Of a DNA stretch of 64,000 nucleotides, positions 8,527 to 20,455 are shown one piece after another. The notes beneath the pieces were generated by a model, which did no database searches, was not told the DNA's origin, and was given only the letters and a program-made list of their open reading frames with translations. Numbering within the stretch: the first letter of the stretch is position 1; each line of letters begins with the position of its first letter. The position numbers and the translations under genes are program-made. This DNA comes from Bradyrhizobium sp. Arg816 (GTDB lineage Bacteria; Pseudomonadota; Alphaproteobacteria; Rhizobiales; Xanthobacteraceae): positions 434,001 through 498,000 of the forward strand of contig NZ_JAPRAQ010000003.1 of the NCBI RefSeq assembly GCF_029989365.1. Reading direction: 5' to 3'.

Positions 8527-10974
8527 ATGAACACGGATCTCAACCGGGTCATCCAAAAACTCTGCGGCGCAGCGATCTGCGCCGCGCTGCTGACCTCGAC
8601 AGCCATCGCACGCGACAAGCCGAACCCGCTCGGAAGTGCGCGGCAGCTCAAGACCGATGTCGCGGGCCTCGACGCGCCCGCCCAGATCCTGGTCGACGTC
8701 TGGGGCATCCCGCACATCTATGCCGGCAACGAGCACGACCTGTTCTTCCTGCAGGGTTTCAACGCCGCGCGCGACCGGCTCTGGCAGATCGATCTCTGGC
8801 GCAAGCGCGGCCTCGGCCTGCTCGCAAAGGATTTCGGCCCGGCCTATGCCGAGCAGGACAAGGCGCTGCGGCTGTTCCTCTATCGCGGCGACATGAATGC
8901 GGAGTGGGCGGCCTACGGCCCCAAGGCGAAGACCTATGCGGACGCGTTTGTCGCAGGCGTCAATGCCTATGTCGCCGATGTGCGCGCAGGAAAACGTCCG
9001 CTGCCGATCGAGTTCAGGATCGCCGGCACCATGCCTGATCCGTGGACGGCGGATGACGTCGTCCGCATCCGCAGCCACGGCCTGACGCGCAATGTCGCCT
9101 CCGAGGTCAAGCGCTCGCTGGTCGCCTGCGCGGCCGGCCTCGATGCCGATCGGTTCCGCGTCAAGCTCGAGCCGGCATGGACCACGAAAGTCCCCGATGG
9201 TCTCGACCCCTGCAGCGTGCCGAAGGCCGTGCTCGCGGCCTACGATCTTGCAACGCGCCCGGTCGCCTTCGCGGCACCGAAGGACAAGCAGGCCGCACTC
9301 GCGCACGATCCCGACAAATACCTCACCGAGGCCGACCAGCAGCGCGACACCATCGGCTCCAACAATTGGGTGATCGCGGCCTCGCGCACGGCGACGGGCC
9401 GCCCGATCCTCGCCAACGATCCGCATCGCGAGCACAGCGTGCCCTCGCTGCGTTACATCGTCGGCCTCAATGCGCCGGGCCTCTCCGTGATCGGTGCCGG
9501 CGAGCCGGCGCTGCCCGGCATCTCGATCGGCCACAACGGCACCATCGCCTTCGGCCTCACCATCTTCAACGTCGACCAGGAAGACCTCTACGTCTACGAG
9601 CTCAATCCGCAAAACCCCAACCAGTACCGCTACGGCAATGGCTGGGAAGACATGCGCATCGTCCACGAGACCGAACAGGTCAAAGGCGAGGCCGATCGCG
9701 ACCTCGAGCTGAAATTCACCCGGCACGGTCCCGTCATCTTCGTCGACGATGCGAACAAGCGCGCCTTTGCAGTCCGCTCGATCTGGTTCGAGCCCGGCAC
9801 CTCCGCCTATTTCGGGTCCTCCGACTACATGACCGCGAAGGACTGGAACGGCTTCCTCGCCGCCATGCGGCGCTGGGGCGCGCCGTCGGAGAACCAGGTC
9901 TATGCCGACACCCGCGGCAATATCGGCTGGGTCGCCGCCGGCAAGACGCCGCGGCGCGCCAACTTCGACGGCCTGATGCCGGTGCCCGGCGACGGTCGCT
10001 ATGAGTGGCAGGGCTTTCTCTCGCTCGACGAATTGCCGAAAGCCTATCAGCCCAAGCAGGGCTTTCTCGCCACCGCCAACCAGATGAACCTGCCGGCCGA
10101 TTACCCGATCGCCGAACGCAAGGTCGGCTTCGAATGGTCCGACAGCGCGCGCTGGCAGCGCATCACCGAGGTGCTCGCGGCCAACAGCAAGGTCACGCTC
10201 GCCGACGCCATGGATTTGCAGAACGACGACACCGCGATGCTGGGGCGGCGCCTCGTCAAGCTGTTGCAGCCGCTCACCTCCGACGATCCCAATGTGAAGA
10301 AGGGGCTCGAGCTGCTCAAGCCATGGGACGCGCGGGATGCCGCCGACAGCGCGGCGGCTGCAGTGTTCGAGGTCTGGATCGCCAATCATCTCGGCCCAAG
10401 GCTGCTGAAGACCACGGCTCCCAAGGCCGCCGATCTGATCGCGCCGGAGGCGTCGAGCATTTCGGCGCTGGTCGCCTATCTGGAATCTCCTGATGCGTCA
10501 TTCGGCGCCGACCCCGCTGCCGCGCGCGACCAGATCCTGCGCGACAGCGTCGGCGCCGCGGTGGCCGACGTCACGGGCAAGCTCGGGCCGGATGCCTCGA
10601 CCTGGCGCTGGGGCCGGCTGCATGTCGCGAAGTTCGACCATGCCTTGATGCCGCTCGCCGACAAGGCCACCGCCGCGCAGCTCTCGGTCGGCCCGCTCGC
10701 CTATGGCGGTGCCGCCAACGTGCCGCGCGCGGCCACCTACCGCCGCGCCGATTACCAGCTGTTCGCCGGCGCATCGTTCCGCATGGTGCTCGACGTCGGC
10801 AATTGGGATGCGAGCCGCACCATCAACACGCCCGGCCAATCCGGCGATCCCTTCAGCGCCCATTACCGCGACCTCGCTCCGCTCTGGGCAACGGGCCAAT
10901 ATGTCCCGCTGCTCTACAGCCGCCCGGCCGTCGAAGCCGCGACCGCGGAAGCGATCATTTTGACGCCGCGATGA
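8527..10974 (+). CDS. Penicillin acylase family Ntn-hydrolase, secreted precursor
   Basis: An 815-residue precursor of the penicillin G acylase / acyl-homoserine-lactone acylase family, which cleaves amide bonds. A Sec-type signal is at residues 1-28 (hydrophobic stretch ending AIA-RD). The auto-processing nucleophile is Ser278 in TIGSNNWVIA, giving an alpha chain, a spacer and a beta chain of about 538 residues. GISIGHNGTIAFGLT and NQMNLPADYP are family landmarks in the beta chain. The start is ATG 8527 with GGGAG about eight bases upstream. It is probably periplasmic. The substrate (beta-lactam, N-acyl-homoserine lactone, acyl amino acid) cannot be set from sequence; quorum-signal degradation is only a possibility. 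Confidence 0.88.
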   Translation: MNTDLNRVIQKLCGAAICAALLTSTAIARDKPNPLGSARQLKTDVAGLDAPAQILVDVWGIPHIYAGNEHDLFFLQGFNAARDRLWQIDLWRKRGLGLLAKDFGPAYAEQDKALRLFLYRGDMNAEWAAYGPKAKTYADAFVAGVNAYVADVRAGKRPLPIEFRIAGTMPDPWTADDVVRIRSHGLTRNVASEVKRSLVACAAGLDADRFRVKLEPAWTTKVPDGLDPCSVPKAVLAAYDLATRPVAFAAPKDKQAALAHDPDKYLTEADQQRDTIGSNNWVIAASRTATGRPILANDPHREHSVPSLRYIVGLNAPGLSVIGAGEPALPGISIGHNGTIAFGLTIFNVDQEDLYVYELNPQNPNQYRYGNGWEDMRIVHETEQVKGEADRDLELKFTRHGPVIFVDDANKRAFAVRSIWFEPGTSAYFGSSDYMTAKDWNGFLAAMRRWGAPSENQVYADTRGNIGWVAAGKTPRRANFDGLMPVPGDGRYEWQGFLSLDELPKAYQPKQGFLATANQMNLPADYPIAERKVGFEWSDSARWQRITEVLAANSKVTLADAMDLQNDDTAMLGRRLVKLLQPLTSDDPNVKKGLELLKPWDARDAADSAAAAVFEVWIANHLGPRLLKTTAPKAADLIAPEASSISALVAYLESPDASFGADPAAARDQILRDSVGAAVADVTGKLGPDASTWRWGRLHVAKFDHALMPLADKATAAQLSVGPLAYGGAANVPRAATYRRADYQLFAGASFRMVLDVGNWDASRTINTPGQSGDPFSAHYRDLAPLWATGQYVPLLYSRPAVEAATAEAIILTPR

Positions 10975-11018
10975 GCGACTTGTTGGCTGGAGGGCCGGAA
11001 GAGCGCGGCCTGCATGGT

Positions 11019-11127
11019 TTGAGACGCCCGCTTAGGCGGGCTCCTCACCATGAGGGTCTGATATCTCGCCGCGAAACGCGACCTCATCCTGAGGGCCCGC
11101 CGTAGGCGGGCGTCTCGAAGGATGAGC
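11019..11127. repeat. Dispersed inverted repeat with two GCCCGC hairpins
   Basis: Two GAGACGCCCGC..GCGGGC / GCCCGCC..GGCGGGCGTCTC modules lie in opposite orientation, bracketing CTCACCATGAGG and CCTCATCCTGAGG. It ends 40 bp before the acetyltransferase start and is a third repeat family distinct from the others in this window. Confidence 0.7.
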
Positions 11128-11166
11128 CGCAAGCGAGCTGTTCGCCATGTCTTTCCAAGAGGCCCC

Positions 11167-11760
11167 ATGATCATCCCCGACGGCTATTCCGACATCCCCG
11201 CCGGCAAGATCGCCGCGGTCGTCACCCATCTGGAGATGACCGCACCTCCCGCGCGCCGCGATGATCCTCCAGGAACGTGGTCCTTGCGCAAGGTCGACGC
11301 GCCCGCGCTTCATTGGTATCGCGATCTCCATCGCCGTGTCGGCGAGGAGTGGCTGTGGTTCTCGCGTGCGCGCCTGAATGACGCAGAGCTTGCCGCAATT
11401 ATCCACGCGCCGGGCGTCGAGGTCTATGCCCTGGTCGTGGACGGCCGCGACGAAGGCCTGCTGGAGCTGGATTTCCGCGAGGCCAGCCAGTGCGAGCTGG
11501 TTTATTTCGGCGTCACCGCCGGATTGATCGGGACTGGCGCAGCTCGCTTCTTGATGAACCGCGCGCTGGAGACTGCCTGGTCGCGCCAGCTACGCCGCGT
11601 CTGGGTGCACACCTGCACCTTTGATCATCCGTCCGCCGTTACGTTCTATCAGCGCTCCGGCTTCCGCCCGTTCCGTCGCCAGATCGAGGTGGCCGATGAT
11701 CCGCGCCTCGATGGAACGGCGTCGCCGACGGCGGCGAGGCATGTGCCGATCATTGAGTAA
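11167..11760 (+). CDS. GNAT family N-acetyltransferase
   Basis: A 197-residue protein with a GNAT core: ELVYFGVTAGLIGTGAARFLMN (beta4 followed by the acetyl-CoA pyrophosphate loop) and the terminal RVWVHTCTFDHPSAVTFYQRSGF strand-helix that is typical of the superfamily. It transfers an acetyl group from acetyl-CoA to an amine; the acceptor is unknown. ATG 11167 is chosen because an in-frame ATG at 11122 lies in the preceding repeat. No operon partner; the next gene is convergent. The fold is clear and the substrate unknown. Confidence 0.85.
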   Translation: MIIPDGYSDIPAGKIAAVVTHLEMTAPPARRDDPPGTWSLRKVDAPALHWYRDLHRRVGEEWLWFSRARLNDAELAAIIHAPGVEVYALVVDGRDEGLLELDFREASQCELVYFGVTAGLIGTGAARFLMNRALETAWSRQLRRVWVHTCTFDHPSAVTFYQRSGFRPFRRQIEVADDPRLDGTASPTAARHVPIIE

Positions 11761-11777
11761 TGCCGGGCTACGCGCCC

Positions 11778-12932
11778 TCAATAATTATACCGCACGCCAA
11801 AGCTGACCCCCTGCGCAAGCAGGTTCGTCGTGTTGAGCACCGGCCCGGGCCGGTTCGGCCCGCCGCCGGCCGGCGGTGGCGCGAGGTTCGGATTGACGGT
11901 GGTGTCGATCAGCCCGCCGGCGCGCTGTACGCCGGTCCAGTACATCACGTCGTAGCCGGCGATCAGCCGCCAGCCGGGCGCAACCTGATATCCCGCCTTC
12001 AACGACAGCTCCGGCACCACGGCGAAGCGGGTCTGGTCGTAATGGCCTATATTGCTTGACAGCGCGAGGAAGCCGCCCGGGGCCGTCGTGGTGACGCCGG
12101 CCACGGTCGAGGCGGTCGAGCCCGAAATGTCGGCGCTGTTGAGATTGGCGCCGAGCGCCACCTTGCCGCGCCACTCCAGCGACCACGGGCCATTGCGCCA
12201 ATCGCCGGTAAGGCCGAGATCGAGGCCGTGGAAATTGCTCGACGCCTTGAAATTGTCGGTGGGGCTGAAGGTGCCGAAGGCAAGAATGGCCGCGGTATTG
12301 GAGATCGTCAGCGTGTCGGTCGACCGCAGATAGCGATAGCCAACCAGCGCGCTGACGCGCTGTCCGCTCCACGCGCCGAGATCCCAGCGATAGAGCGCGC
12401 CGGCGCCGAGCAGGCGCGAGGTTTCGCTCGCGCTGGCACTGCCGGTGGCCAGCCCCGGAAATCCCGCGATCAGCGCGTCGGGAAATCCCGTCAGCGCATT
12501 GGTGAAGGGCCGTGCCAGGATCGGATTGGCATTGGTGTCGGTCGCAAATCCGGTCGAGAGATTCTCCAGCCCGAAGAACGAGGCTTCGATGCCGCGGCTG
12601 CGCTGCGGATCGAACCAGTAGCCGGCGGTGATGCGCCCGCCCGAACGCCAGTCGTTGTTCACACTGGAATTGCCGAACAGCACGGTCGTCGTGGGCTGGC
12701 CGAGCACGCCGACAACTCCCAGCGGCGTGCCGACCGGGCTCGTGGTCACCAGCGCCGGCAGCTTGTCGCCCGTCACGCTCCAGGCAAGGTAGTCGGCCTC
12801 GGCCCAGAACGGATTGAAGTCGGCAGGTTTGGGCGGCGCCTTCATCGGCAGATCGGCTGCTGACGTGACGTCGGGCACGATCGCCGTAAGAGCTAGGCCC
12901 ACCGCTGCCGCTCTCAATGCCCGCCGATTCAT
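11778..12932 (-). CDS. BBP7-like outer-membrane beta-barrel protein
   Basis: A 384-residue exported protein. Residues 1-26 form a signal peptide ending around VTSAADLP. The mature part opens with a WAEADYLAWSVTG strand followed by alternating hydrophobic/polar strands and GGRITAGYWFDP, features of the BBP7 (DUF1551) barrel family, and ends in the aromatic-terminal VSFGVRYNY expected for an outer-membrane barrel. A proline-rich PPPAGGGPNRPGP loop lies near the end. ATG 12932 is preceded by AGAGGG. It is monocistronic and divergent from the GST gene. The role is unknown; the barrel call comes from the strand pattern and family resemblance. Confidence 0.7.
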   Translation of the reverse strand: MNRRALRAAAVGLALTAIVPDVTSAADLPMKAPPKPADFNPFWAEADYLAWSVTGDKLPALVTTSPVGTPLGVVGVLGQPTTTVLFGNSSVNNDWRSGGRITAGYWFDPQRSRGIEASFFGLENLSTGFATDTNANPILARPFTNALTGFPDALIAGFPGLATGSASASETSRLLGAGALYRWDLGAWSGQRVSALVGYRYLRSTDTLTISNTAAILAFGTFSPTDNFKASSNFHGLDLGLTGDWRNGPWSLEWRGKVALGANLNSADISGSTASTVAGVTTTAPGGFLALSSNIGHYDQTRFAVVPELSLKAGYQVAPGWRLIAGYDVMYWTGVQRAGGLIDTTVNPNLAPPPAGGGPNRPGPVLNTTNLLAQGVSFGVRYNY

Positions 12933-13127
12933 TTGGCTTCCCTCTGGGTCCGCGGAATGAACCATGCGACAATTTGTTCGGCAAGCTGGAGTTGAGGCGG
13001 TGCCGAGACGAAAATGTGTAGCTGTTGCCGTTGGGCACCGCTCGCTGGCTGTGTCGTTCGATAATAGCCTTGTGAAGAAGATGAATGGCCGGCTTCGAGC
13101 CCCGGCCCTGACTAGTGAGCGAGAACC

Positions 13128-13757
13128 ATGTTCCTGATTGGCCAATACGATTCTCCCTTCGTCCGCCGTGTCGCGATCGCGCTGCGGCTCTACGGCCTCG
13201 CCTTTGAGCACCGGCCATGGTCCACCTTCGGCGACGCCGACAAGATCGCGCCGTACAACCCACTGCGGCGCGTGCCGACGCTGGTGCTCAACGATGGCGA
13301 GGCGCTGATCGAGAGCACGATCATTCTGGACTATCTCGATGAGCTCGTCGGGTCGGAGAAGGCGATGCTGCCGCGCGGCGGCGCCGAGCGGCGAAAGCAT
13401 TTACGCATCTGCGCACTCGCTACCGGCCTCGGCGACAAGGCGGTGAGCCTGCTCTATGAGCGCGTGCTGCGGAAGGAGCAGCTTGCGCTGTGGGTCGAGC
13501 GCTGCCAGGCGCAGATCGGCGACGTACTCGGCGTACTGGAGGCCGAACGCGCGGGGGTGACGACGCCGTATTGGCTGGGCGGCCGGATCGGCCACGCCGA
13601 CATTGCGGTTGCCTGCGTCGTCCGCTTCACCCGCGAAGCGCATCCGCAACTGCTCGAGCCGTCGCGCTATCCGGCGCTGTCGGCACACGCCGAACGCTGC
13701 GAGGCGCTGGCGCCGTTCGGGGAGATCGTGCAGCCGCTGGCCCCGCCGAAGGGGTGA
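13128..13757 (+). CDS. Glutathione S-transferase family protein
   Basis: A 209-residue cytosolic protein with an N-terminal thioredoxin-like GST domain: FLIGQYDSPFVRRVAIALR carries the likely catalytic Ser9, RVPTLVLNDG holds the cis-Pro, and EALIESTIILDYLDE gives the glutathione-binding ES motif at about residue 65. An all-helical C-terminal domain follows with IGHADIAVACVVRF near residue 160. It conjugates or reduces substrates using glutathione; the actual substrate is unknown. It lies alone, with a 195-bp divergent promoter region shared with the beta-barrel gene. Confidence 0.87.
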   Translation: MFLIGQYDSPFVRRVAIALRLYGLAFEHRPWSTFGDADKIAPYNPLRRVPTLVLNDGEALIESTIILDYLDELVGSEKAMLPRGGAERRKHLRICALATGLGDKAVSLLYERVLRKEQLALWVERCQAQIGDVLGVLEAERAGVTTPYWLGGRIGHADIAVACVVRFTREAHPQLLEPSRYPALSAHAERCEALAPFGEIVQPLAPPKG

Positions 13758-13769
13758 AAGCGCGCCGTC

Positions 13770-14558
13770 CTATCGCCTGTTGCAGGGCTTGATCTCGCCC
13801 GCCGCGGACTTCAGGACGATCGGATTCGGCGACAGCCTGATGCCAAAGAACAATTGAGAGCCGGACACCTTGTCGTCCGATCCCTGGTGGGCGTCCAGCT
13901 CGAGCTTCGCCGCGATCTCGGATGTCAGCTTGGCCCGCTCCTCCATCGAAATCGTGTTGTGATATTTGATCTCGTAGACGACGTCGGCTTCCAGCACGGA
14001 GCGCGTCTGGCAGACGACGCCGCCGCTCGAAATGTTCAGGGCGATCGCGTCCTCGCATTCGGCCTTCAGCAATGCATTGCGGGTCGATATCAGCGATTCG
14101 TCGGAAATCAGGAGAATGTTGGCGTTCTCGAGCTTGAGGTGAATTGAATCAACTTGCTGCATTCCGGCGACCGCCGACAGCTTGTCCCTGACCTGCGCGG
14201 ACACGTCGAGGTTCTTCTCGAGCGATTGCTTCAGGTCCCGGTCCACCGTCGGTGATTTCCGGATCTTGTCGGCCAGCAGCGTGGGGTCGATATCGCAGGT
14301 CGGATGCAGCTCCAGCCGGCCATCGCTCAGATATTCGATCGTGTTGATGGTGCCGGGACCGCCGAATGTGCTTGGCGGGACCACCTCGAAATATCCGGTC
14401 TCGGAGAGGATGGCCGTGATCGTCTGTTTCTTTCGCGGGAATCCGACCCAGGCTGCAACCATCACCAGGCCTATCGCGACAAAGACGAGGCTACCAAGCC
14501 AGAGCCATTTGCGGCTTGCTACTTTCGCGGGCAGCACAACTGGTTTCGCTCGCCGCAT
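13770..14558 (-). CDS. Membrane-anchored hypothetical protein
   Basis: A 262-residue protein not recognised. A basic N-terminus (MRRAKPVVLPAKVASRK) is followed by one transmembrane helix at about residues 19-41, then an approximately 215-residue domain that should face the periplasm by the positive-inside rule. That domain has three cysteines near residues 85, 168 and 184 plus one at the extreme C-terminus. It starts inside the 3' end of a tiny upstream gene (14519-14650) in another frame, overlapping it by 40 bp, so the two are probably translationally coupled. Codon use looks like genuine coding sequence. Confidence 0.65.
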   Translation of the reverse strand: MRRAKPVVLPAKVASRKWLWLGSLVFVAIGLVMVAAWVGFPRKKQTITAILSETGYFEVVPPSTFGGPGTINTIEYLSDGRLELHPTCDIDPTLLADKIRKSPTVDRDLKQSLEKNLDVSAQVRDKLSAVAGMQQVDSIHLKLENANILLISDESLISTRNALLKAECEDAIALNISSGGVVCQTRSVLEADVVYEIKYHNTISMEERAKLTSEIAAKLELDAHQGSDDKVSGSQLFFGIRLSPNPIVLKSAAGEIKPCNRR

Positions 14559-14650
14559 GGCGCGTAGCCTTTCGGGCAGTCAGCCGCGGCAATCGTGGGC
14601 AGCACGACAAGGGCGATCGCGGCGACGAACAGTGCAATGAACTGCGTCAT
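14519..14650 (-). CDS. Small secreted cysteine-rich peptide (43 aa)
   Basis: A 43-codon open frame with the layout of a secreted microprotein: a hydrophobic signal-like segment at residues 1-23 (ATG ACG CAG..., ending IAAA-D) followed by a 20-residue mature part, DCPKGYAPCGERNQLCCPRK, with four cysteines at 25, 32, 39 and 40. It starts at ATG 14650, with only a weak GGGA ribosome site, and overlaps the downstream membrane protein by 40 bp in a different frame. The order of signal, acidic cleavage region and Cys-rich basic peptide is unlikely by chance, but translation is unproven and there is no recognised family. Confidence 0.5.
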   Translation of the reverse strand: MTQFIALFVAAIALVVLPTIAAADCPKGYAPCGERNQLCCPRK

Positions 14651-14839
14651 ATGTTCGATCCCAAGCAAACCATCGGTTTGAAGGTAGTAGACCGATAGAG
14701 TAGCGAATCAAGGTTGAGCGGACAAGTGAACGAGTTCACACCGCCCGGTTCCCGCGCGAAATTGCCGGCGAGGCGAGTTGTGAGGCGACTTCGCTTTCGA
14801 AGCGGTTGCACGTTCGGCTGCTGTAGCCCGGATGCCCCT

Positions 14840-14998
14840 TACCCTCCCCTGGAGGGGGAGGGTCGATCGCGCAAAGCGCGAGCGGGGTGGGGTGATCTCT
14901 CAACACGGGTATTGCTCAACGCGGAGAGACCGTCACCCCACCTCGGTCCGCATTCCGCTTCGCTGCATGCGAACCGATCCTCCCCCTCCAGGGGAGGA
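14840..14998. repeat. Complete ~160-bp palindromic element, copy B
   Basis: It has the same two-arm plan as 6650-6810: GGAGGGGGAGGG end, GCGC hairpin, GGGGTGGGG block, ATCTCTC...GGAGAGAC centre, CCCCACC block, CATTCCGC/GCATGC hairpin, and TCCCCCTCCAGGGGA end. It is 159 bp long and oriented as copy A. Confidence 0.85.
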
Positions 14999-15027
14999 TG
15001 GGGACCGTGCGTGTGGGATCTGAGTTG

Positions 15028-15083
15028 CCCGTCGCCGTCATTCCGGGCGCAACCTTCGCGCGCCTCCGAATGACGGCGACGGG
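15028..15083. repeat. Inverted repeat with 17-bp arms
   Basis: The CCCGTCGCCGTCATTC arm (15028-15043) pairs with GAATGACGGCGACGGG (15068-15083) around a 24-nt loop. It sits immediately upstream of the possible small RNA. Confidence 0.7.
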
Positions 15084-15114
15084 CGAGGCGAAGAGTATCA
15101 GACGGGCACGGCAG

Positions 15115-15225
15115 GCGATGATGGAATATTACCGGTGTTTTGCCCGACGGAGCAAGTCGTTTCGGTAAGACCGAAATTCCTCAAGCCTTTCAACCCCATC
15201 CCTACTGTGCATGGGGTTGTTTTTC
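15115..15225 (+). ncRNA. Candidate small RNA or transcribed dispersed element ending in an intrinsic terminator
   Basis: The segment from about 15115 (ATGATGGAATATTACCGGTG) runs to a textbook terminator at 15192-15225 but holds no credible reading frame, and no + strand gene lies upstream that would need this terminator. An internal TTTCGGTAAGACCGAAA hairpin is at about 15162-15178. The ATTACCGGTGTTTTGCCCGACGG core followed by AACCCCAT...ATGGGGTT resembles, from memory, a sequence repeated in Bradyrhizobium genomes. Boundaries are approximate; expression is not shown. Confidence 0.4.
15192..15225 (+). terminator. Rho-independent terminator
   Basis: An 8-bp stem AACCCCAT (15192-15199) / ATGGGGTT (15211-15218) with an 11-nt loop, followed by GTTTTTT-like and later CTTTTT tracts on the + strand only. 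It has the wrong polarity to end metH. Confidence 0.65.
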
Positions 15226-15256
15226 ACTTTTTAGTCTTGGGAAGTGAAGGCGGGGC

Positions 15257-19108
<3,852 letters not shown>

Positions 19109-19114
19109 TTTATC

Positions 19115-20056
19115 TTAAGCCGCCTTCTGCGCGCTCTTGGCGCGGATGCCGAGCAAATGGCTAATCGCGAACACGAGATCGGCGCGGTTCATGGTGTAGA
19201 AATGGAAGGTGTCGACGCCGCGCTTCGCCAGCTTCTGCACCTGGCCGGCGGCAACGGTCGCGGCCACCAGCTTGCGGGTCTCGGCGTCGTCGTCGAGGCC
19301 GTCGAATTTCTCCGCCAGCCAGTCCGGCACGGAGGTGCCGGCGCGGGTGACGAAATTGCGGGCCTGCTTGAAATTGTGCATGGGCATGATGCCGGGCACG
19401 ATCGGGATGTCGATGCCGCGGGCACGCACGCGGTCGAGATAGCGGAAGTAGAGGTCGTTATCGAAGAACACCTGCGTGATCGCGCGCGTCGCACCCGCAT
19501 CGACCTTGGCCTTCAGCGTGTCGATGTCGGCGTCGAAATCGCGCGCTTCAGGGTGCTTCTCGGGATAGGCGGACACGGACACTTCGATGTCGCCGTGCCG
19601 CTTCTTGATGCCCGCAACGAGGTCGGCAGAACTCTGGTAGCCGTCGGGATGGCTGGAATAGGGCGTGCCGATGCCGCCGGCGGGATCGCCGCGCAGGCCG
19701 ACGATGTGGCGGACGCCGACCTCGTGATAGCGGTCGACGATCTCGTCGATCTCCCCGCGCGAGGCGCCGACGCAGGTCAAATGTGCGGCCGGCAGCAGCG
19801 CGGTTTCCTTGAGGATGCGGGTGATGGTCGAATGGGTGCGCTCGCGGGTCGAGCCGCCGGCCCCATAGGTCACGGAGACGAATTTCGGGTCAAGCGGGGC
19901 GAGCCGGTTGATGGTCTCCCAGAGATTGCGCTCCATCTCCTCCGTCTTGGGCGGAAAGAACTCGAAGGAGATCGCAGGCCGCTTCGAGGAGAGGTGCCCG
20001 TTTTGGAGGTGCCCGTCTTGCCCTTCGGCTCGGGCAGGCGTCGTCAGATCGGTCAT
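19115..20056 (-). CDS. metF: 5,10-methylenetetrahydrofolate reductase
   Basis: A flavoenzyme reducing methylene-THF to 5-methyl-THF, the methyl donor for MetH. It is 313 residues from ATG 20056, close to the usual ~300. The family start ISFEFFPPKTEEMERNLW is at residue 30 with the catalytic Glu at 32; VTYGAGGS, HLTCVG, VGLRGDP and the PGIMP motif all follow in order. An extra ~25-residue polar N-terminus precedes the domain; an open frame continues further upstream to 20362 but holds no family sequence. It is first gene of the metF-metH operon, transcribed from the 399-bp divergent region with the LLM gene. Confidence 0.95.
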   Translation of the reverse strand: MTDLTTPARAEGQDGHLQNGHLSSKRPAISFEFFPPKTEEMERNLWETINRLAPLDPKFVSVTYGAGGSTRERTHSTITRILKETALLPAAHLTCVGASRGEIDEIVDRYHEVGVRHIVGLRGDPAGGIGTPYSSHPDGYQSSADLVAGIKKRHGDIEVSVSAYPEKHPEARDFDADIDTLKAKVDAGATRAITQVFFDNDLYFRYLDRVRARGIDIPIVPGIMPMHNFKQARNFVTRAGTSVPDWLAEKFDGLDDDAETRKLVAATVAAGQVQKLAKRGVDTFHFYTMNRADLVFAISHLLGIRAKSAQKAA

Positions 20057-20455
20057 GGCACCACTCACTCCAGGGGCTCGTCCGGCTTTCGGCGGCCGGC
20101 AGTCGGGTCTCGATTGGATGTGGCCAAGATAAGCCAAAGCGGTCGCACTCGACAGCCCATCAGGGATGGGAAGTGGCCCACTTTCACCGGTAACGGTGGA
20201 AATATTGAACGGATGAGGGTGTAAGTGGGAAGTGCGTAGATCCGATAATATGTTATATAAATCAACAAATTGTAACGGATTTGGCGGCGAGTAGGAGCAA
20301 ATAAGGGGCGTGGGCAGTGTGAAGACGGTGTTGCCGCGACAAATCTTGTCCCATCGCCTCAACCGGCCTTGCCGTGCGGGTTCGCGGCCTGCACACGCCA
20401 GACCTGCGCAGTCTGCCCATTGCCGCCGCGCCGGCCTTCACTACCTTAGCGCGCC
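20057..20455. other. 399-bp divergent promoter region metF / LLM oxidoreductase
   Basis: No gene of its own. It includes a perfect hairpin-forming CACCGGTAACGGTG (about 20185-20198), an AT-rich block at 20240-20280 that contrasts with the GC-rich surroundings, and the promoters of two divergent genes. No SAM-II-type or cobalamin riboswitch consensus could be traced in either direction. Confidence 0.6.
20245..20256. promoter_or_regulatory. AT-rich imperfect palindrome upstream of metF, possible operator
   Basis: ATAATATGTTAT is a 12-bp imperfect palindrome within the only AT-rich stretch of the metF upstream region. In proteobacteria, ArsR-type regulators of S-adenosyl-homocysteine/methionine genes (SahR, SamR) use AT-rich palindromes; assignment here is a guess from position and composition. 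Confidence 0.25.

Larger units (their letters stand above)
14651..15256. other. 606-bp intergenic region: repeats and a possible sRNA
   Basis: No convincing protein gene. It contains a truncated GTAGCCCGGATG end (14823-14834), a complete ~160-bp palindromic element (14840-14998), a 17-bp-arm inverted repeat (15028-15083) and an RNA-like segment with an intrinsic terminator on the + strand (about 15115-15225). It separates the Cys-rich peptide promoter from the 3' end of metH. Confidence 0.7.

Noticed and set aside
8494..10389. A 631-codon minus-strand frame across the acylase gene
   Set aside because: Antisense shadow of a gene with clear Ntn-hydrolase motifs; no ribosome site or domain on the minus strand.
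20057..20300. SAM-II or cobalamin riboswitch upstream of metF-metH
   Set aside because: The conserved pseudoknot core of SAM-II and the B12-box could not be found by eye in either strand.
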